A DNA stretch of 64,000 nucleotides from Sphaerolaimus hirsutus (GCA_964036195.1 OZ038458.1:5828001-5892000); one strand, 5' to 3'. Numbered from the stretch's first letter, positions 1 to 10,145 are shown. Notes: generated by a model not told the origin, from the sequence alone. Numbers and translations: made by a program.

Positions 1-90
1 TTGTGATCCATTCGATATTTTTTGTATTTGCTCAATACTGAGTGAAAAATTTATCATATTAGAAATAGGTTATTTGTTCAATATAATTGA

Positions 91-1168
91 TCATAAAGTG
101 ACCATTGTCCACCTACTGTATTTTACAGGGACACATTCCTTCTCATGACCTTCAGCGCACAGAGTATCATCACTTTTACTTTTTTCCAATTCAAGCAGTG
201 GATACTTTTCCCGCAGCTCACTTAGCTGATCATTTTTTCTTGGAAAAATTTCACTTTTCTGAATTTTTTCAATATTTTTGTTGAAGTATTTGATTCTTTG
301 CTCTAAATCATTCAATCGATCCATTGACCATTTTTCAAGTGAATCGTACTGAATATAGTATGTAGTATTTTTTAAGAAATTAATTTTTATTTATATTTTA
401 CCTAAAATTAAAAATAACATACTTCTGCCTCTAAATGTTCTCTCACTAGCTTCATATCCCTAAGGCTTTCACCTGTTTGCACAATACCCATAACATCTTC
501 CATTGCAATATTATTTGTCTGATTTAAGCAGTCCACAAGTTTCGCCATGGACTTCTCCACCATCTGGATTTTCAAGTCTAAAGGAAGATAATCACCGGTA
601 GTGATTTGGGAGGCCGTCATGTTCTAGAGTGATTTTGGGAGGCCGTCATGTTTTAGTAGTGAGTAAAAAATCAAATAAAAAGTAAAAATGTGTAAAATGG
701 GGTACAACAAACTTTTTTGTTTTCTTTCAAAGTTTTGTGCAACATTTCCAAATTGATGTATGCAATTTTCAGTTTTTTGAGCGTCTTTTTCATGGTGCTT
801 TTCATGTCTTCTACATTTTCATCAACACTTTCCTCATCATCACTCTTATCACTTTTTTCACTGTCATTTTCAACATCAACATACTCAGAATCATATTCCA
901 TGTCATTGCTGCATACTGTAGTTTCACTTTCACATGTCTCACCACCACTTTCAGCTTCACCACCACTTTCGGTTTCCATGGATGGATCTGGACTTTGTGG
1001 TGAATAGTTGATTTCTCCACTCTGTGATGAGCTGATAACGTCGGCATTCGATGAAGTGTGAAAACTGTAAAAATGTGGGAAAAGGAAAGGTTGTGAAGGT
1101 ACTTTTGTGGAACTGATTTTTATCTGGCCATCATGTATACAAACCCGTGAATGTCTTGTTTCAATCAT
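91..1168 (-). CDS. three-exon gene, acidic and coiled-coil protein of unknown function
   Basis: I do not recognise the family. Three open segments join in phase 0: exon 1 at 1168-713, exon 2 at 623-423 and exon 3 at 348-91, giving about 304 residues. The exon 2 donor is an excellent GTATGT, the exon 3 acceptor is TATTCAG and the exon 1 donor (GTTTGT) is weaker. The start at 1168 sits in an aaaATGA context. Exon 1 holds a Ser/Asp/Glu-rich acidic stretch (about residues 60-125) followed by a Lys/Leu-rich heptad segment; exons 2 and 3 continue with charged, probably coiled-coil sequence and two late Cys residues. There is no signal peptide or membrane segment. It lies just downstream of the Cys/Pro-repeat gene on the same strand. 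Seen: ORFs and splice sites. Inferred: the gene model. Exon 1 could have an upstream partner. Confidence 0.5.
601..655. repeat. tandem duplication at the exon 2 acceptor
   Basis: A 27-28 bp unit (GTGATTTGGGAGGCCGTCAT plus GTTCTAG) is present twice in tandem. The duplicated segment contains the splice acceptor and first codons of exon 2 of the minus-strand gene, so two candidate acceptors lie 28 bp apart. Confidence 0.75.
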
Positions 1169-1304
1169 TTTTAGTATGGGAAGATTTTAAGCATAAATTC
1201 ACCCCATGGAGATACTTAGAAGTATGCATGCATACTCAATTTGATTATACTCAAACGTGGACATTCACTTCCGATCAGACTGGTAGTAAATTTTTGCAGG
1301 GGAT

Positions 1305-2000
1305 TTAAAAAATCCTTAAAATGAGAACCAACTCTACTGCCATCAACGTTGTTGGAATCCTTTCGCTAGTTGAATCCGGTGCATCAGTTTGTGTCGGGAA
1401 TTCTGTTGGGGTTGGCCATGCTGTTACAGCTGGGGTTGGGCACGCATTCGTACATGTCACTGGAGTCGACAAATTTGCTTTGAAAGGGTACACCATCGCT
1501 ACTTGTACCGGCGCAGGGCACGCAGCCGATGCCAACGCAGGGCACGCCACCGATACCGACGCAGGGCACGTCGCCGATGCCGGCGCAGGGCACGCCACTG
1601 ATGCTGGCGCAGGGCACGCAGTCAATGCCGGCGCAGGGCACACAGTCAATGCCGGCGCAGGGCACGCCGCCGATGCCGGCGCAGGGCACGCCGCCGATGC
1701 CGGCGCAGGGCACGCCGCCGATGCCGGCGCAGGGCACGCCGCCGATGCCGGCGCAGGGCACGCCGCCGATGCCGGCGCAGGGCACGCCGCCGATGCCGGC
1801 GCAGGGCACGCCACCGATGCCGGCGTAGGGCACGCAGCCGATGCCGACGCAGGGCACGCCGCCGATGCCGGCGCAGGGCACGCTGCCGATGCCGGCGCAG
1901 GGCACGCCATCGATGTTGGTGCAGGGCACGCCGCCGATACCGGTGCTGGACACACCATACTCGATGCAGCAATCGTTACGTTTGTTGCGGTAGACACCAT
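1305..2000 (-). CDS. Cys/Pro/Ala octapeptide-repeat protein
   Basis: Predicts 231 residues from the ATG at 2000. Residues about 17-165 are a tandem octapeptide of the form ACPAPASA repeated about 18 times; the rest is Thr/Pro-rich and ends in a short hydrophobic tail. There is no clear N-terminal signal peptide. Because the DNA unit is 24 bp, other frames on both strands are also open; this strand is preferred because TATAAAA (2061-2055, minus strand) lies about 55 bp upstream of the ATG and the gene diverges from the plus-strand gene at 2446 across a promoter-like region. The evenly spaced Cys residues could form a disulfide-linked fibrous protein. Function unknown. The same Pro/Cys-repeat style recurs in the exon at 7320-7760. 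Confidence 0.5.
   Translation of the reverse strand: MVSTATNVTIAASSMVCPAPVSAACPAPTSMACPAPASAACPAPASAACPASASAACPTPASVACPAPASAACPAPASAACPAPASAACPAPASAACPAPASAACPAPASAACPAPALTVCPAPALTACPAPASVACPAPASATCPASVSVACPALASAACPAPVQVAMVYPFKANLSTPVTCTNACPTPAVTAWPTPTEFPTQTDAPDSTSERIPTTLMAVELVLILRIF
1507..1950. repeat. 24-bp coding minisatellite
   Basis: About 18 copies of a 24-bp unit reading GCCGGCGCAGGGCACGCCGC plus CGAT. The inner copies (about 1660-1815) are identical and the outer copies diverge, as expected for expansion from the middle. GC-rich in an otherwise AT-rich neighbourhood. It encodes the ACPAPASA octapeptide of the minus-strand gene. Confidence 0.9.
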
Positions 2001-2054
2001 GTTATGTATTAGATATTATAAATTTGTGGAATGCCATTATTTGAAAAATTCCCC

Positions 2055-2195
2055 TTTTATAGTAGCTCCTAGTTTTATGAAAAATAAAATGACATAGTAA
2101 CCTTAATAGGTTTTTGGGTTTTTGCCAAAGTATTATGTGGGTGACACAATAACCTATATATAAGTTTTGGTTTTCATTTTTTGACATAGTGACCT
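2055..2195. promoter_or_regulatory. divergent promoter A with DR2-type repeats
   Basis: Lies between the divergent genes at 2000 (-) and 2446 (+). A minus-strand TATAAAA is at 2061-2055 and a plus-strand CTATATATAAG at 2154-2164. Around them are three half-site pairs with a 2-bp spacer: TGACAT-AG-TAACCT (2090-2103), TGACAC-AA-TAACCT (2142-2155) and TGACAT-AG-TGACCT (2182-2195). The same pair type occurs in the two Polinton promoters at 14.7 and 27.5 kb. Inferred: binding by a nuclear receptor-type factor. Confidence 0.5.
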
Positions 2196-2445
2196 AATTT
2201 TTCAATGAGGCATACACAATAGATAGCTTGTTAAATAAATTTTATGCAAAAAATACCGTATTTTTATGTTGTCAAAATTCAACGCAGTAAGACACCTTGG
2301 GTAGCATCATTTCCAATGCAGTGAGACACCCTGGGTAGCATCATTAATCATCGACATCGAGCAAAATAAAATGTATTTTAATCGAGATCAGTTACGATTT
2401 TTGATCAAAAAGTGTCAAAAGAAAGTTTTCAAGAAATTTCACAAG

Positions 2446-4242
2446 ATGGCTTTTTTGGAAATGCTATACTTGTTGTTGATTATTTGCACATGTTCTTACA
2501 CCATGGATCGGGGGTGAGTATATAAAATTATAAAAATATTTTTGTTGAACATAAGTTTATTGAAAAATTGCAGCTCTAGAGACAATCAAGATCTAAACAG
2601 ATTGGATCCATTTTTTTTTAATGATTACTCAGGTGTGAAATGGAAATATGATTTTTAATTTTTTCACGTTTTTCGGATATTTTAATACTTACAGATACCC
2701 CAAATCAACAAAATGGAGTAAATATGGCATCACAAGATGACACAAATGTACCACAATCACATGTTGCGACTCAAAATGACAATTCAAGTGCATCAAGTAC
2801 TGGTATTGTAACTTCACAACAATGTCCACAAAATACCAGTATTGTAACTCCATCACCAAGTATGCAGCCACGTTTTAGAATAAATGAAGGCGCATCAACA
2901 TCAAGGCTACCTAATGCTCAAGAAATTATCCCAATTTCGAGTGCTAGAACAACTCTTCGAATAAATGCTAGGGGGAGTGGACTACAAGTAGCATTACCTA
3001 ATAGTGTTGGTAAAATATTATATTTATATAGATATACTTGATTTATTTGAAAATGATTTTCACAGATTTGTATCACGTGTTGCACGGAATGTGGGACCAT
3101 TGAGAGCTGAGCAGCATTTTGGGGTGGAAATGTTTGTTTTTATTTTTCATTCATTTCATTGCTGTTACTTAATTACATGTTAAATTGTAGGCCACCAAGT
3201 TCATATGGTCAACGTGCTATTGCAGTAAATGGCGTATTTAACCAAATTTACTATCAATTTACCCCACCTTTACACCCTAATGGGGCAGTGAATGTAGCTG
3301 ACCACCCATATTTAAGGGGTATGGATCAAAGAATGCTTATATGTTTCAATCAGTATGGGTAAGAAAAATTGCTATAAAATTATTATAAAATATAATTATT
3401 CTTTTTTTGTTGCAGAAGTTTGGGTGAATTATTGAGATCAAGTCAGTAGTACACAAAAATTCTACATGAAAACTAATTGAAATGATGATTTCTCAACATT
3501 TAGGACCCTATTTCACACCCATGAGTTTTCCTCACATTTTAGCTTACTATTCAACACCCATGATTTTTCCACATTTTAGTACCCCATTTTACATTTTAAT
3601 ACCCATTTCACACTTGATCAACTGTCATGAAATAAAACTGTGAAGTGATCATCAATTTAATTAGATTCATGTGGGATTTTTGTGTACTTATTACATAATT
3701 CCAAGATTTGAGGTGTGGACCAGAGATGATGCTAATATATACAACATAGATGATACATCAATTGTCACAGTTTTTGTAAGTTGTCATACAGGGTAACCCA
3801 AAATTGATTTAATTTAAAATTCCCTTTTTTTCAGACACTATATGGTAGACATATTGCACAATTCGCTATGATAATAATGCTTTCAAATCAACAATGTGAT
3901 GAGCAGAATATTATGAGGAGAATTCAAAATACATTAGAAACATTTTCATCAAATAGAGCTATTAGAGAATGGGTTTTCAACTCCTTTTGGTCCCCACCAA
4001 ATCACATTATAAGCATGATTAGAAGATTGATAGACATTTTTGTGAGACCGTCTTCCCCACTAATACATCAATATATTTTATCTAATTTTATTCAGGCAAA
4101 TGGGCATCGTTTCGGCTTAACTAGGCTTACAAATATTTTTCATGTCGCTATGTTTAATTTGGAGAGTGGCGAACACTTGTTTTTGAGTTTTTTGGTAGCC
4201 GTATGGATCCACCACATGATAAATACAATCGATATAATGTGA
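2446..4242 (+). CDS. spliced gene, predicted secreted Ser/Thr-rich protein
   Basis: Unrecognised. The ATG at 2446 begins a hydrophobic signal-peptide-like stretch (residues 3-17). Exons with good phase agreement are 2446-2513, 2574-2632 and 2695-3009, then 3191-3358, 3416-3445, 3706-3775 and 3835-4242. The middle part is Ser/Thr/Gln-rich and the last exon encodes about 135 residues with mixed helical character. Two problems are visible. The exon ending at 3131 fits its downstream neighbour, but the acceptor at 3065 brings a stop into frame; an acceptor at 3106 would restore phase but has a poor pyrimidine tract. Near 4186, at a T run, the open frame stops coding sensibly while the next frame continues to a GTATTT donor at about 4250. 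The gene may be decaying, or my model may be wrong. Confidence 0.45.
3448..3690. mobile_element. short inverted-repeat element filling an intron
   Basis: The ends AGTACACAAAAATTCTACAT and its reverse complement (ending GTGTACT) form imperfect arms of about 42 bp. Between them are several repeats of a CACCCATGA/TTTTC phrase. The element occupies almost all of the 260-bp intron 3446-3705 of the surrounding gene, with the donor GT touching its left end. Confidence 0.6.
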
Positions 4243-4459
4243 AACTCAGGTATTTATAATTGATGAGTTTACGGTATTTTGAGTTTTCATTTGTTGTTGA
4301 AAAAAAAAATGGATAATAAATTTCACATTGTGAATCATATTTAGAATAAAAAATACCAATTAACTTCTAGATAACTCAATACTAATGCCAATTTGTGCCA
4401 CTAACTACCCATTTTAAGCGATACAAGTGCATATTTACATTTTTAATCCATTTCAAAAT

Positions 4460-4693
4460 GGGGTACACACTCGTACCAATATTCCAAATGTTGTTGATAT
4501 AAATCAATTTCAATTAAATTTCTCTATGGAATTAGGTAAAATTTGATCGAAAAACTTCGGGAAAATCATTTGGTGATTGTTATGTAATTTTCCCGAAGTT
4601 TTTCGATCAAATTTTACCTAATTCCATAGAGAAATTTAATTGAAATTGATTTATATCAACAACATTTGGAATATTGGTACGATTGTGTACCCC
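4460..4693. repeat. near-perfect hairpin, 107-bp arms
   Basis: Left arm 4460-4566 and right arm 4587-4693 are reverse complements with very few mismatches (one near the outer end, ACACTCG against ACAATCG), separated by about 20 nt. It could be a MITE or foldback element; a transcript would form a long double-stranded hairpin. The outermost bases are GGGGTACAC. Confidence 0.85.
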
Positions 4694-5280
4694 AGTTTAA
4701 ATATCAAATATAGGATGTCCCGCCAGCTTATCAGTCGGATGTGTGATTTTTTTCTGCTGTAATTTCAACCTCCTTTAGCATTTTCACTGCTAAATTACAT
4801 AGCTTTTCAGCATTAAATATTGAATGAGTAATACCCATTTTATTTAGAGTTTCAAAATTTATCACATCGCATGATCAAGTTGATCACACTGTAACAGCAT
4901 TGTTTCCATTTCCTAATCTACGCATGTAAATCTTATTTGCGATATTACTCCACCCAAGCGTTTTAATTTACATGTGATAAATAGGTATATTAATCAAATT
5001 CTAGGTCACAGGTTTTTTCATGCATGAAATACCACCCACTGCGCAGGAAATATCGAGATTTGGCGCTGGATTCGATAAATTTGATTCTATCTACACCTTT
5101 GAAAATTATTGGAATTTTTGTTAGTTTGGGGAAACGTTTCGGGATAATTAGAGTGCGATTTGGGTTGATTTATGGTGAACTTGAAAAAAATGTGAGTAAA
5201 AAGTTTTTGAGATTATCTGGGCATGATTTAGGTCGATCTGTGATAGATTTAAGATGAAAATAAATTTACAAATTTTTACA
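4694..5280. other. gene-free stretch, no recognised feature
   Basis: AT-rich sequence without a supported gene. A 77-codon open frame at 5024-5257 has no recognisable features and is probably chance. The stretch ends in a pyrimidine-poor but acceptor-like TTTTTACAG at 5281. Confidence 0.4.
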
Positions 5281-5353
5281 GGGTGATCGTTAGAGCAAGC
5301 ACATCGTCAGCGAGGGCACAAAGGCCGTCACCAAGTACACCAGCTCCAAGTGA
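5281..5353 (+). pseudogene. histone H2B C-terminal fragment
   Basis: The frame ending at the TGA of 5351-5353 reads SKHIVSEGTKAVTKYTSSK, which matches the highly conserved C-terminal tail of histone H2B almost residue for residue. Upstream of it the similarity breaks at a stop codon and small indels within a few codons, and no H2B core lies nearby. Seen: about 60 bp of clear similarity. Known: the H2B tail is nearly invariant in animals and H2B genes usually lack introns. Inferred: a truncated pseudogene or a captured fragment. The same DNA is open in another frame between an acceptor-like and a donor-like site, so it might have been exonised. Confidence 0.8.
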
Positions 5354-5376
5354 AAAGGTAGTTTGAGTTTAGTGTG

Positions 5377-6125
5377 TTATCGATAATCTTTACATCAATC
5401 GATCACACCGATTGATCCCAAGACCCCTCGATTCAGCTGAGGAAAAGTCTGCATTGATTTGAGACTAAATTAACTAGGTGAATCCAAAAACCTATCTATT
5501 CATCCGATTAAAATTTTGCATTGACTTGAGATTAAACAATTAGGGGTTTTGGGGGGGTCAATCGGTGTTGGAGTGATCGATTGATGCGGCTTTTTTGTGA
5601 AGTAGACTTGGAATTTTACATTACATTTCTAGTATATCAATTGATCACTCCAAAATCCCTCTTCGTATCGATTGACCCCCCAAAATCCTCGATTCACCTA
5701 CTCCATTAATCTCAAATCAATTTTAAACCCCTTTCCATATCGATTGACCCCCCAAAATCCCTCGATTTACATGGAGGAAAATTCCGTGTTGATTTGAGAT
5801 TAATGAACTAGGTGAAGCAATGGGTTTTTGGGGGGTCAATCGATATGAAGAGGGGTTTTTGGGGGTCAATCGATATGGAGAGGGGTTTTGGAGTGATAGA
5901 TTGACATGACTATTTTATATTATATATCTACACCTGTATCAATAAGACTTATGTCAATCGATTACCCAAAACCCCTCTCCATATCGATTGACCCCCAAAA
6001 ACCCCTTGATTTACATGGAGGAAAATTCCATGTTGATTTGATATTAATGAGGTGAATCGATGGGTTTTGAGGGGTCGATCGATATGAAGAGGGGTTTTGA
6101 AGTAATCGATTGATATAGACCTTTT
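5377..6125. repeat. clustered inverted and direct repeats
   Basis: Several copies in both orientations of a phrase built on ATCGATTGACCCCCCAAAA, CTCGATTTACATGGAGGAAA and TTGATTTGAGATTAATGA. Neighbouring copies are inverted, giving multiple potential hairpins. No coding function seen. It lies between the H2B fragment and the signal-peptide exon at 6177. Confidence 0.75.
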
Positions 6126-6176
6126 CGACACAGTTATTTTTACTAGGTAGACTGAGATTTAGTATTTATTTTGCAG

Positions 6177-9164
6177 ATGGACATCAAACTCTCGATTTTT
6201 TTGCTGTTGGCGTGTGTTTGGGCGTGCAGCGGAGTGGTGGATGGCCCATGCGACAATATTCTGTGTAACTGTTTCGGTCATCAAGCGATCTGCAAAGTGA
6301 AAGCGAGCTACGATCTATCTGGGTTCGTTTTTTTATGATCTGAAAAATATCAAAATACCATTTTATAATATTTTGAAAAATATCAAAACACCATTTTATA
6401 ATATTTTAAATATTTTATGCATATTTTTAAAATATTTCAGGTATGTAGCAGACAAGGGCATAAATCACGTGAGAGTGGAGGCTCCATTCGCTCAGCTGTG
6501 TGAAACCGTGCGCAATTTGTTCCCGTCCGCCAATGACTTCTCGTGCTCGGTTTGTTTTTTAATAAAAGCGGATTTTTGATATAAAAATAATATTTTTACA
6601 AATTAAAGCGAATTTTTTATATAAAAATCATATTTTTACAAAAAAATCATATTTTTACAAAAAAAATAATATTTTTGCTTGAAATTTTGATAAATAAATA
6701 TATTTCATTTTAGGCTTTTAGCGGGGCCACCGTGTTCAGCGGCAGCGCCGCGTCCAGCGGCAGCGGCAGCGCCGCGTCCGGCGGCAGCGGCAGCGACATT
6801 GGCAGGACCTTACCCAACCGTCAGACTGGGTCTACTAAGGGAGACGGCTGGATTATTGCGCAAAGGTTCACTGAAATGGTCAGTTTTTAATATTTTACAC
6901 TTAGTGAACCGTATGCATTGCATTTCTGATTGAAACACTACATTATCGGTAATAGTCACTTTTTATCAACTGAAACATTGGGTGCATACTTTACGGTTCA
7001 CCAAGTATAGTATGAGTAAGGTTTCAATGGTTTGGTAAAAAAATAAGAAAAATCCCAATGCAGCCAACTGAGTCTACTTCGGGTTACACTTTGAGTGGTG
7101 GTGATAATGATCATGTTATGACAGAGGGTACCACCACTGTGTTGGTTACAACTGTGTCGTCACCGATCGACACACAGAAGTTCTGTGATTCTTGTGCTAA
7201 GGCGTGCCCTTGTGCAACTTCTGAGCCATGCCCACGGCAGACACCCGCTATTGTTTGGGTGTGTGATTTTTATGAAATGTGGTAAAACATTTCATAAAAA
7301 TATATCATATCGTTTTTAGATTTCACCGCGACCCACAACACCAGCTCCACCACCCACTCCGTGCCCGTCACCCACTCCGTGTCCATCACCCACTCCGTGC
7401 CCGTCACCCACTCCGTGCCCGTCACCCACTCCGTGTCCATCACCCACTCCGTGCCCGTCACCCACTCCGTGCCCGTCACCCACTCCGTGCCCGTCACCCA
7501 CTCCGTGTCCATCACCCACTCCGTGCCCGTCACCCACTCCGTGTCCATCACCCACTCCGTGCCCGTCACCCACTCCGTGCCCGTCACCCACTCCGTGCCC
7601 GTCACCCACTCCGTGTCCGTCACCCACTCCGTGTCCGTCACCCACTCCGTGCCCGTCACCCACCCCGTACCCGTCACCCACCTCGTGCCCATTATTCAAA
7701 CCTTGCATTTGTCAAACTCCGGAGCCATGCATTTGCCAAAGTCCGGAACCTGATGTGCAGGTTTTTTTTGTTGATTATTTTGATTTGTTTTAAAATAAAA
7801 AACATCAATGGATCATATAAATTACCCCCACCCAGAAAATTCTACCCCCCTCACCTTCACTCAAATGTGGGTTTTTTGAAGCTGTGCACATGGTGGTGAA
7901 AGATAAACTTTATCTTTTAAGAATTTGTCAGCAGAAATTCCCACTGTTTTACCCCCCATTGTGAGTCGATCTCTGATGATTTGTTATGTTGTATTTGATG
8001 TTATCACATGGTCGCATTGATGATCAAATATTTTTTGGCAGAACGTCCACTACCACACCGACACCCACTGAAACTACTCATGTGACGTCTGTGGTAAAAA
8101 ATCATGTTGCATATGGCACTGATTCAGTTCACACGGCACCAGTGGCACCAAAAAATGCAAAATTTGATGATGAAGTGGTTGATGTTGAATCCAAGGTATT
8201 TTCCATAAATATACTAAATAGAATAGATTGTCCTATACTAAACCACACTAATATAGTATATAGTTTATTAAATTAAACTGTGTGTGCACGCGCATGTGTG
8301 CGTGCATGTGTATGTCTGTCTTTCCAAAAATTCCATAGAACAATTTAAATTATCATTTCAGCTGGCGCACATGACACAGAATCACGAAGAATACAGCAAA
8401 TTTTTTTCGTGGGTTTACTTGATTGGCATTTTTGTGCAGGCCATATGCACAAATACAACCGGATGGTTTGCATCGACTTTGAAGTATTGGACTTGGGTAA
8501 GAAAAGTTTGGGGTTTTTGGGGTGGGGAGGTGAGAGGGGGGTAATAAAAGTTTGGGGTTTTTGGGGTGGGTAGGGAAGAAAAGTTTTGGGGTCCGGGGTT
8601 CTTGGTGAATGTTGTGGGGGTGAGAAATGGGGGTTTTTGGGTAATTCACGTATGGATGGATGGAGCATTGAGCATAAAATCAAATTTCATTATCTCTACA
8701 CCACATTTCAGTATCTCTACGCTAAAGTCATGAAGAAGGGGAAGTATGCACCTGGCGGCAATGACGAGCCAGCTGGCGATATCGCTATGCGCAAATTCAA
8801 TTATTTGGATACGGCTGAACCGAAGGATTACAGTATCCGCTTTTTGGTAAGTAGTTGTTATTTTAGTGGTATGTTTTGTAGTTTGTGTGGTATGTTTCGT
8901 AAAAGATTACCTAAAATAAGACCCCAGGGGATTTATTTTTCAATATTCCAGGGTTATATTTTAACTACTGTCAGCATCATAAAAATTTCACAGTACTATT
9001 TACAGATTAGTCAAATGTCGCACCAAATGGAGACTATGTCGCAGGATTTGAATATGTTGCGTGGTTGGTCACATTTTTACAATTTGATAGAAATTCAGCT
9101 ATTAAATGATAAAAGCTTGCGCTCTGAAAATGTGCTCACAGATTACTGTTTCCTCAAAATGTAA
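6177..9164 (+). CDS. ten-exon gene, secreted Pro/Cys-repeat protein
   Basis: Unrecognised family, about 555 residues. Exons 6177-6322, 6441-6549, 6714-6878, 7064-7258, 7320-7760, 7932-7960, 8042-8195, 8362-8496, 8712-8846 and 9006-9164 keep one frame; the 29-bp microexon 7932-7960 is inferred because it exactly repairs the phase. Residues 1-18 form a signal peptide, followed by a short Cys-rich module (CNCFGHQAIC), an Ala/Ser/Gly low-complexity stretch, a Cys-containing linker, about 20 copies of the hexapeptide PTPCPS, a second small Cys cluster (CICQTPEPCIC), a Thr-rich linker, an aromatic segment that could cross a membrane once, and a Met/Gln heptad-like tail. Composition suggests an extracellular structural or mucin-like protein. 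Splice sites are good; the final exon and stop are less certain. Overlapping repeat-frame ORFs on both strands are shadows. Confidence 0.6.
7320..7690 (+). repeat. 18-bp coding minisatellite (PTPCPS)
   Basis: About 20 near-identical copies of CCCACTCCGTGCCCGTCA, differing mainly by GTGCCCGTC/GTGTCCATC third-position changes. It encodes the hexapeptide PTPCPS in the frame fixed by the flanking splice sites. Confidence 0.92.
7761..8041. other. intronic stretch with candidate microexon
   Basis: Intron of the secreted-protein gene. A 29-bp candidate microexon at 7932-7960 has a TTGTCAG acceptor and a GTGAGT donor. Nothing else recognised. Confidence 0.4.
8497..8711. repeat. G-rich low-complexity intron
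   Basis: Repeats of AAAAGTTTGGGGTTTTTGGG within an intron; the antisense proline-rich open frame here is a low-complexity artefact. Confidence 0.6.
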
Positions 9165-9425
9165 ATTCAGCTACTGTTTCCTCGAAATGTAAATTCAGCT
9201 ATCAAATCAAAAAAAGCTTTGAAAATGTGCTCACAATCTTTCCTATATCACATAAATAATTTCTATTCCACCAAAATTCGATGAATTGACCACAAAAAAA
9301 TTTCTATTCCACCAAAATTCAGATGAATTGGTCAAATAATTTTCTATTCCACCAAAATTCGATGAATTGGCCACAAAAAATTCTCTATTCCACCAAAATT
9401 CAGATGAATTGGCCAATGTTTCGAG
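9135..9425. repeat. tandem repeats downstream of the secreted-protein gene
   Basis: First a short duplication of a GTTTCCTC-AAAATGTAAATTCAGCTA phrase (9150-9205), then four copies (about 9255-9415) of a 39-45 bp unit built on TTCTATTCCACCAAAATTC and GATGAATTGGCCACAAAAAA. Confidence 0.8.
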
Positions 9426-9619
9426 GCAGCAGCATCAGCAGATTGCCGTTTCCGGGGAGGCTCGACTGATCGATTTAGACCAGTCTGTCAGCACCCACCA
9501 GCCCCAGCGATCTGTCGGGCATGGCGTTAAGCGTTCCAGCAGCGTCCGCATTCCCATGGGGAGTTTCGTCGGGCCACCGGCGGTGGGTCTCGTGGGGCCA
9601 TCGCGCCGCGAGGACGCAG
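9426..9619 (+). CDS. possible isolated exon
   Basis: A GC-rich open segment rich in Gln, Ser, Arg and Pro, bounded by AG acceptor-like sites (GTTTCGAG, then GGCAG) and a GTTTGA donor at 9620. Its composition differs from the surrounding AT-rich repeats. It might be a further exon of the upstream gene, but phase does not decide this. A second short candidate starts at about 10145 after TTCGCAG and contains CDCATRSMRWYEIEQW. Low confidence. Confidence 0.3.
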
Positions 9620-9639
9620 GTTTGAAAGTTTTGGCTGTA

Positions 9640-10145
9640 GTGTCAAAAGTTGACAAATGTCATGCAAAGTGTCAAAATTTCATGATATAAAAGTTGACAA
9701 ATGTCATGCAAAGTGGTCGCGCATGACATAAAAGTTGACAAATGTCATGCAAAGTGTCAAAAGATCAAATGTCATGCGTCATGTAAAGTCATCCCAAAAT
9801 TTACTAAAAATCCCTAAATTTACTGACAAATGTCATGCAAAGTGTCAAAAGATTAAATGTCACGCATCATGTAAAGTCGTCCCAAAATTTACTAAAAATC
9901 CCAAAATTTACTAAAAATTATGTAAAATGTCCGGTAGCTTGATAAATGCCCTGGTAAATGGTAAAATGTCCCAACTTGTCTGGTAAATGGTGAATATTAT
10001 GTAAAATGTCCCAACTTGTCTGGTAAATGGTGAATATTATGTAAAATGCCCCAACTTGTCATGTCAGACATGTAAAATACGTTATAAATTTCAATTCGCA
10101 GTCATGTCAGACATGTAAAATACGTTATAAATTTCAATTCGCAGT
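9640..10145. repeat. tandem repeats (TGACAAATGTCATGCAAAGT type)
   Basis: Several partly overlapping tandem families: TGACAAATGTCATGCAAAGT (five copies, 9650-9845), CCCAAAATTTACTAAAAATC, AACTTGTCTGGTAAATGGTG (9970-10060), and a 43-bp unit GTCATGTCAGACATGTAAAA plus TACGTTATAAATTTCAATTCGCA present exactly twice (about 10058-10143). Confidence 0.8.

Noticed and set aside
1321..2097. 258-codon plus-strand open frame with GAGHAADA repeats
   Set aside because: Open only because the 24-bp minisatellite is a multiple of three; the minus strand has the better-placed TATA and divergent arrangement.
5024..5257. 77-codon ORF just upstream of the H2B fragment as the rest of an H2B gene
   Set aside because: Its translation has no resemblance to the H2B core.
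7320..7690. CRISPR array
   Set aside because: The regular repeats are contiguous coding units without spacers; the setting is a spliced eukaryotic gene.
7270..7899. Long frames reading TEWVTG, HPLRAR and VTHSVP repeats on both strands
   Set aside because: Shadows of the 18-bp repeat. Flanking splice sites fix the PTPCPS frame on the plus strand.
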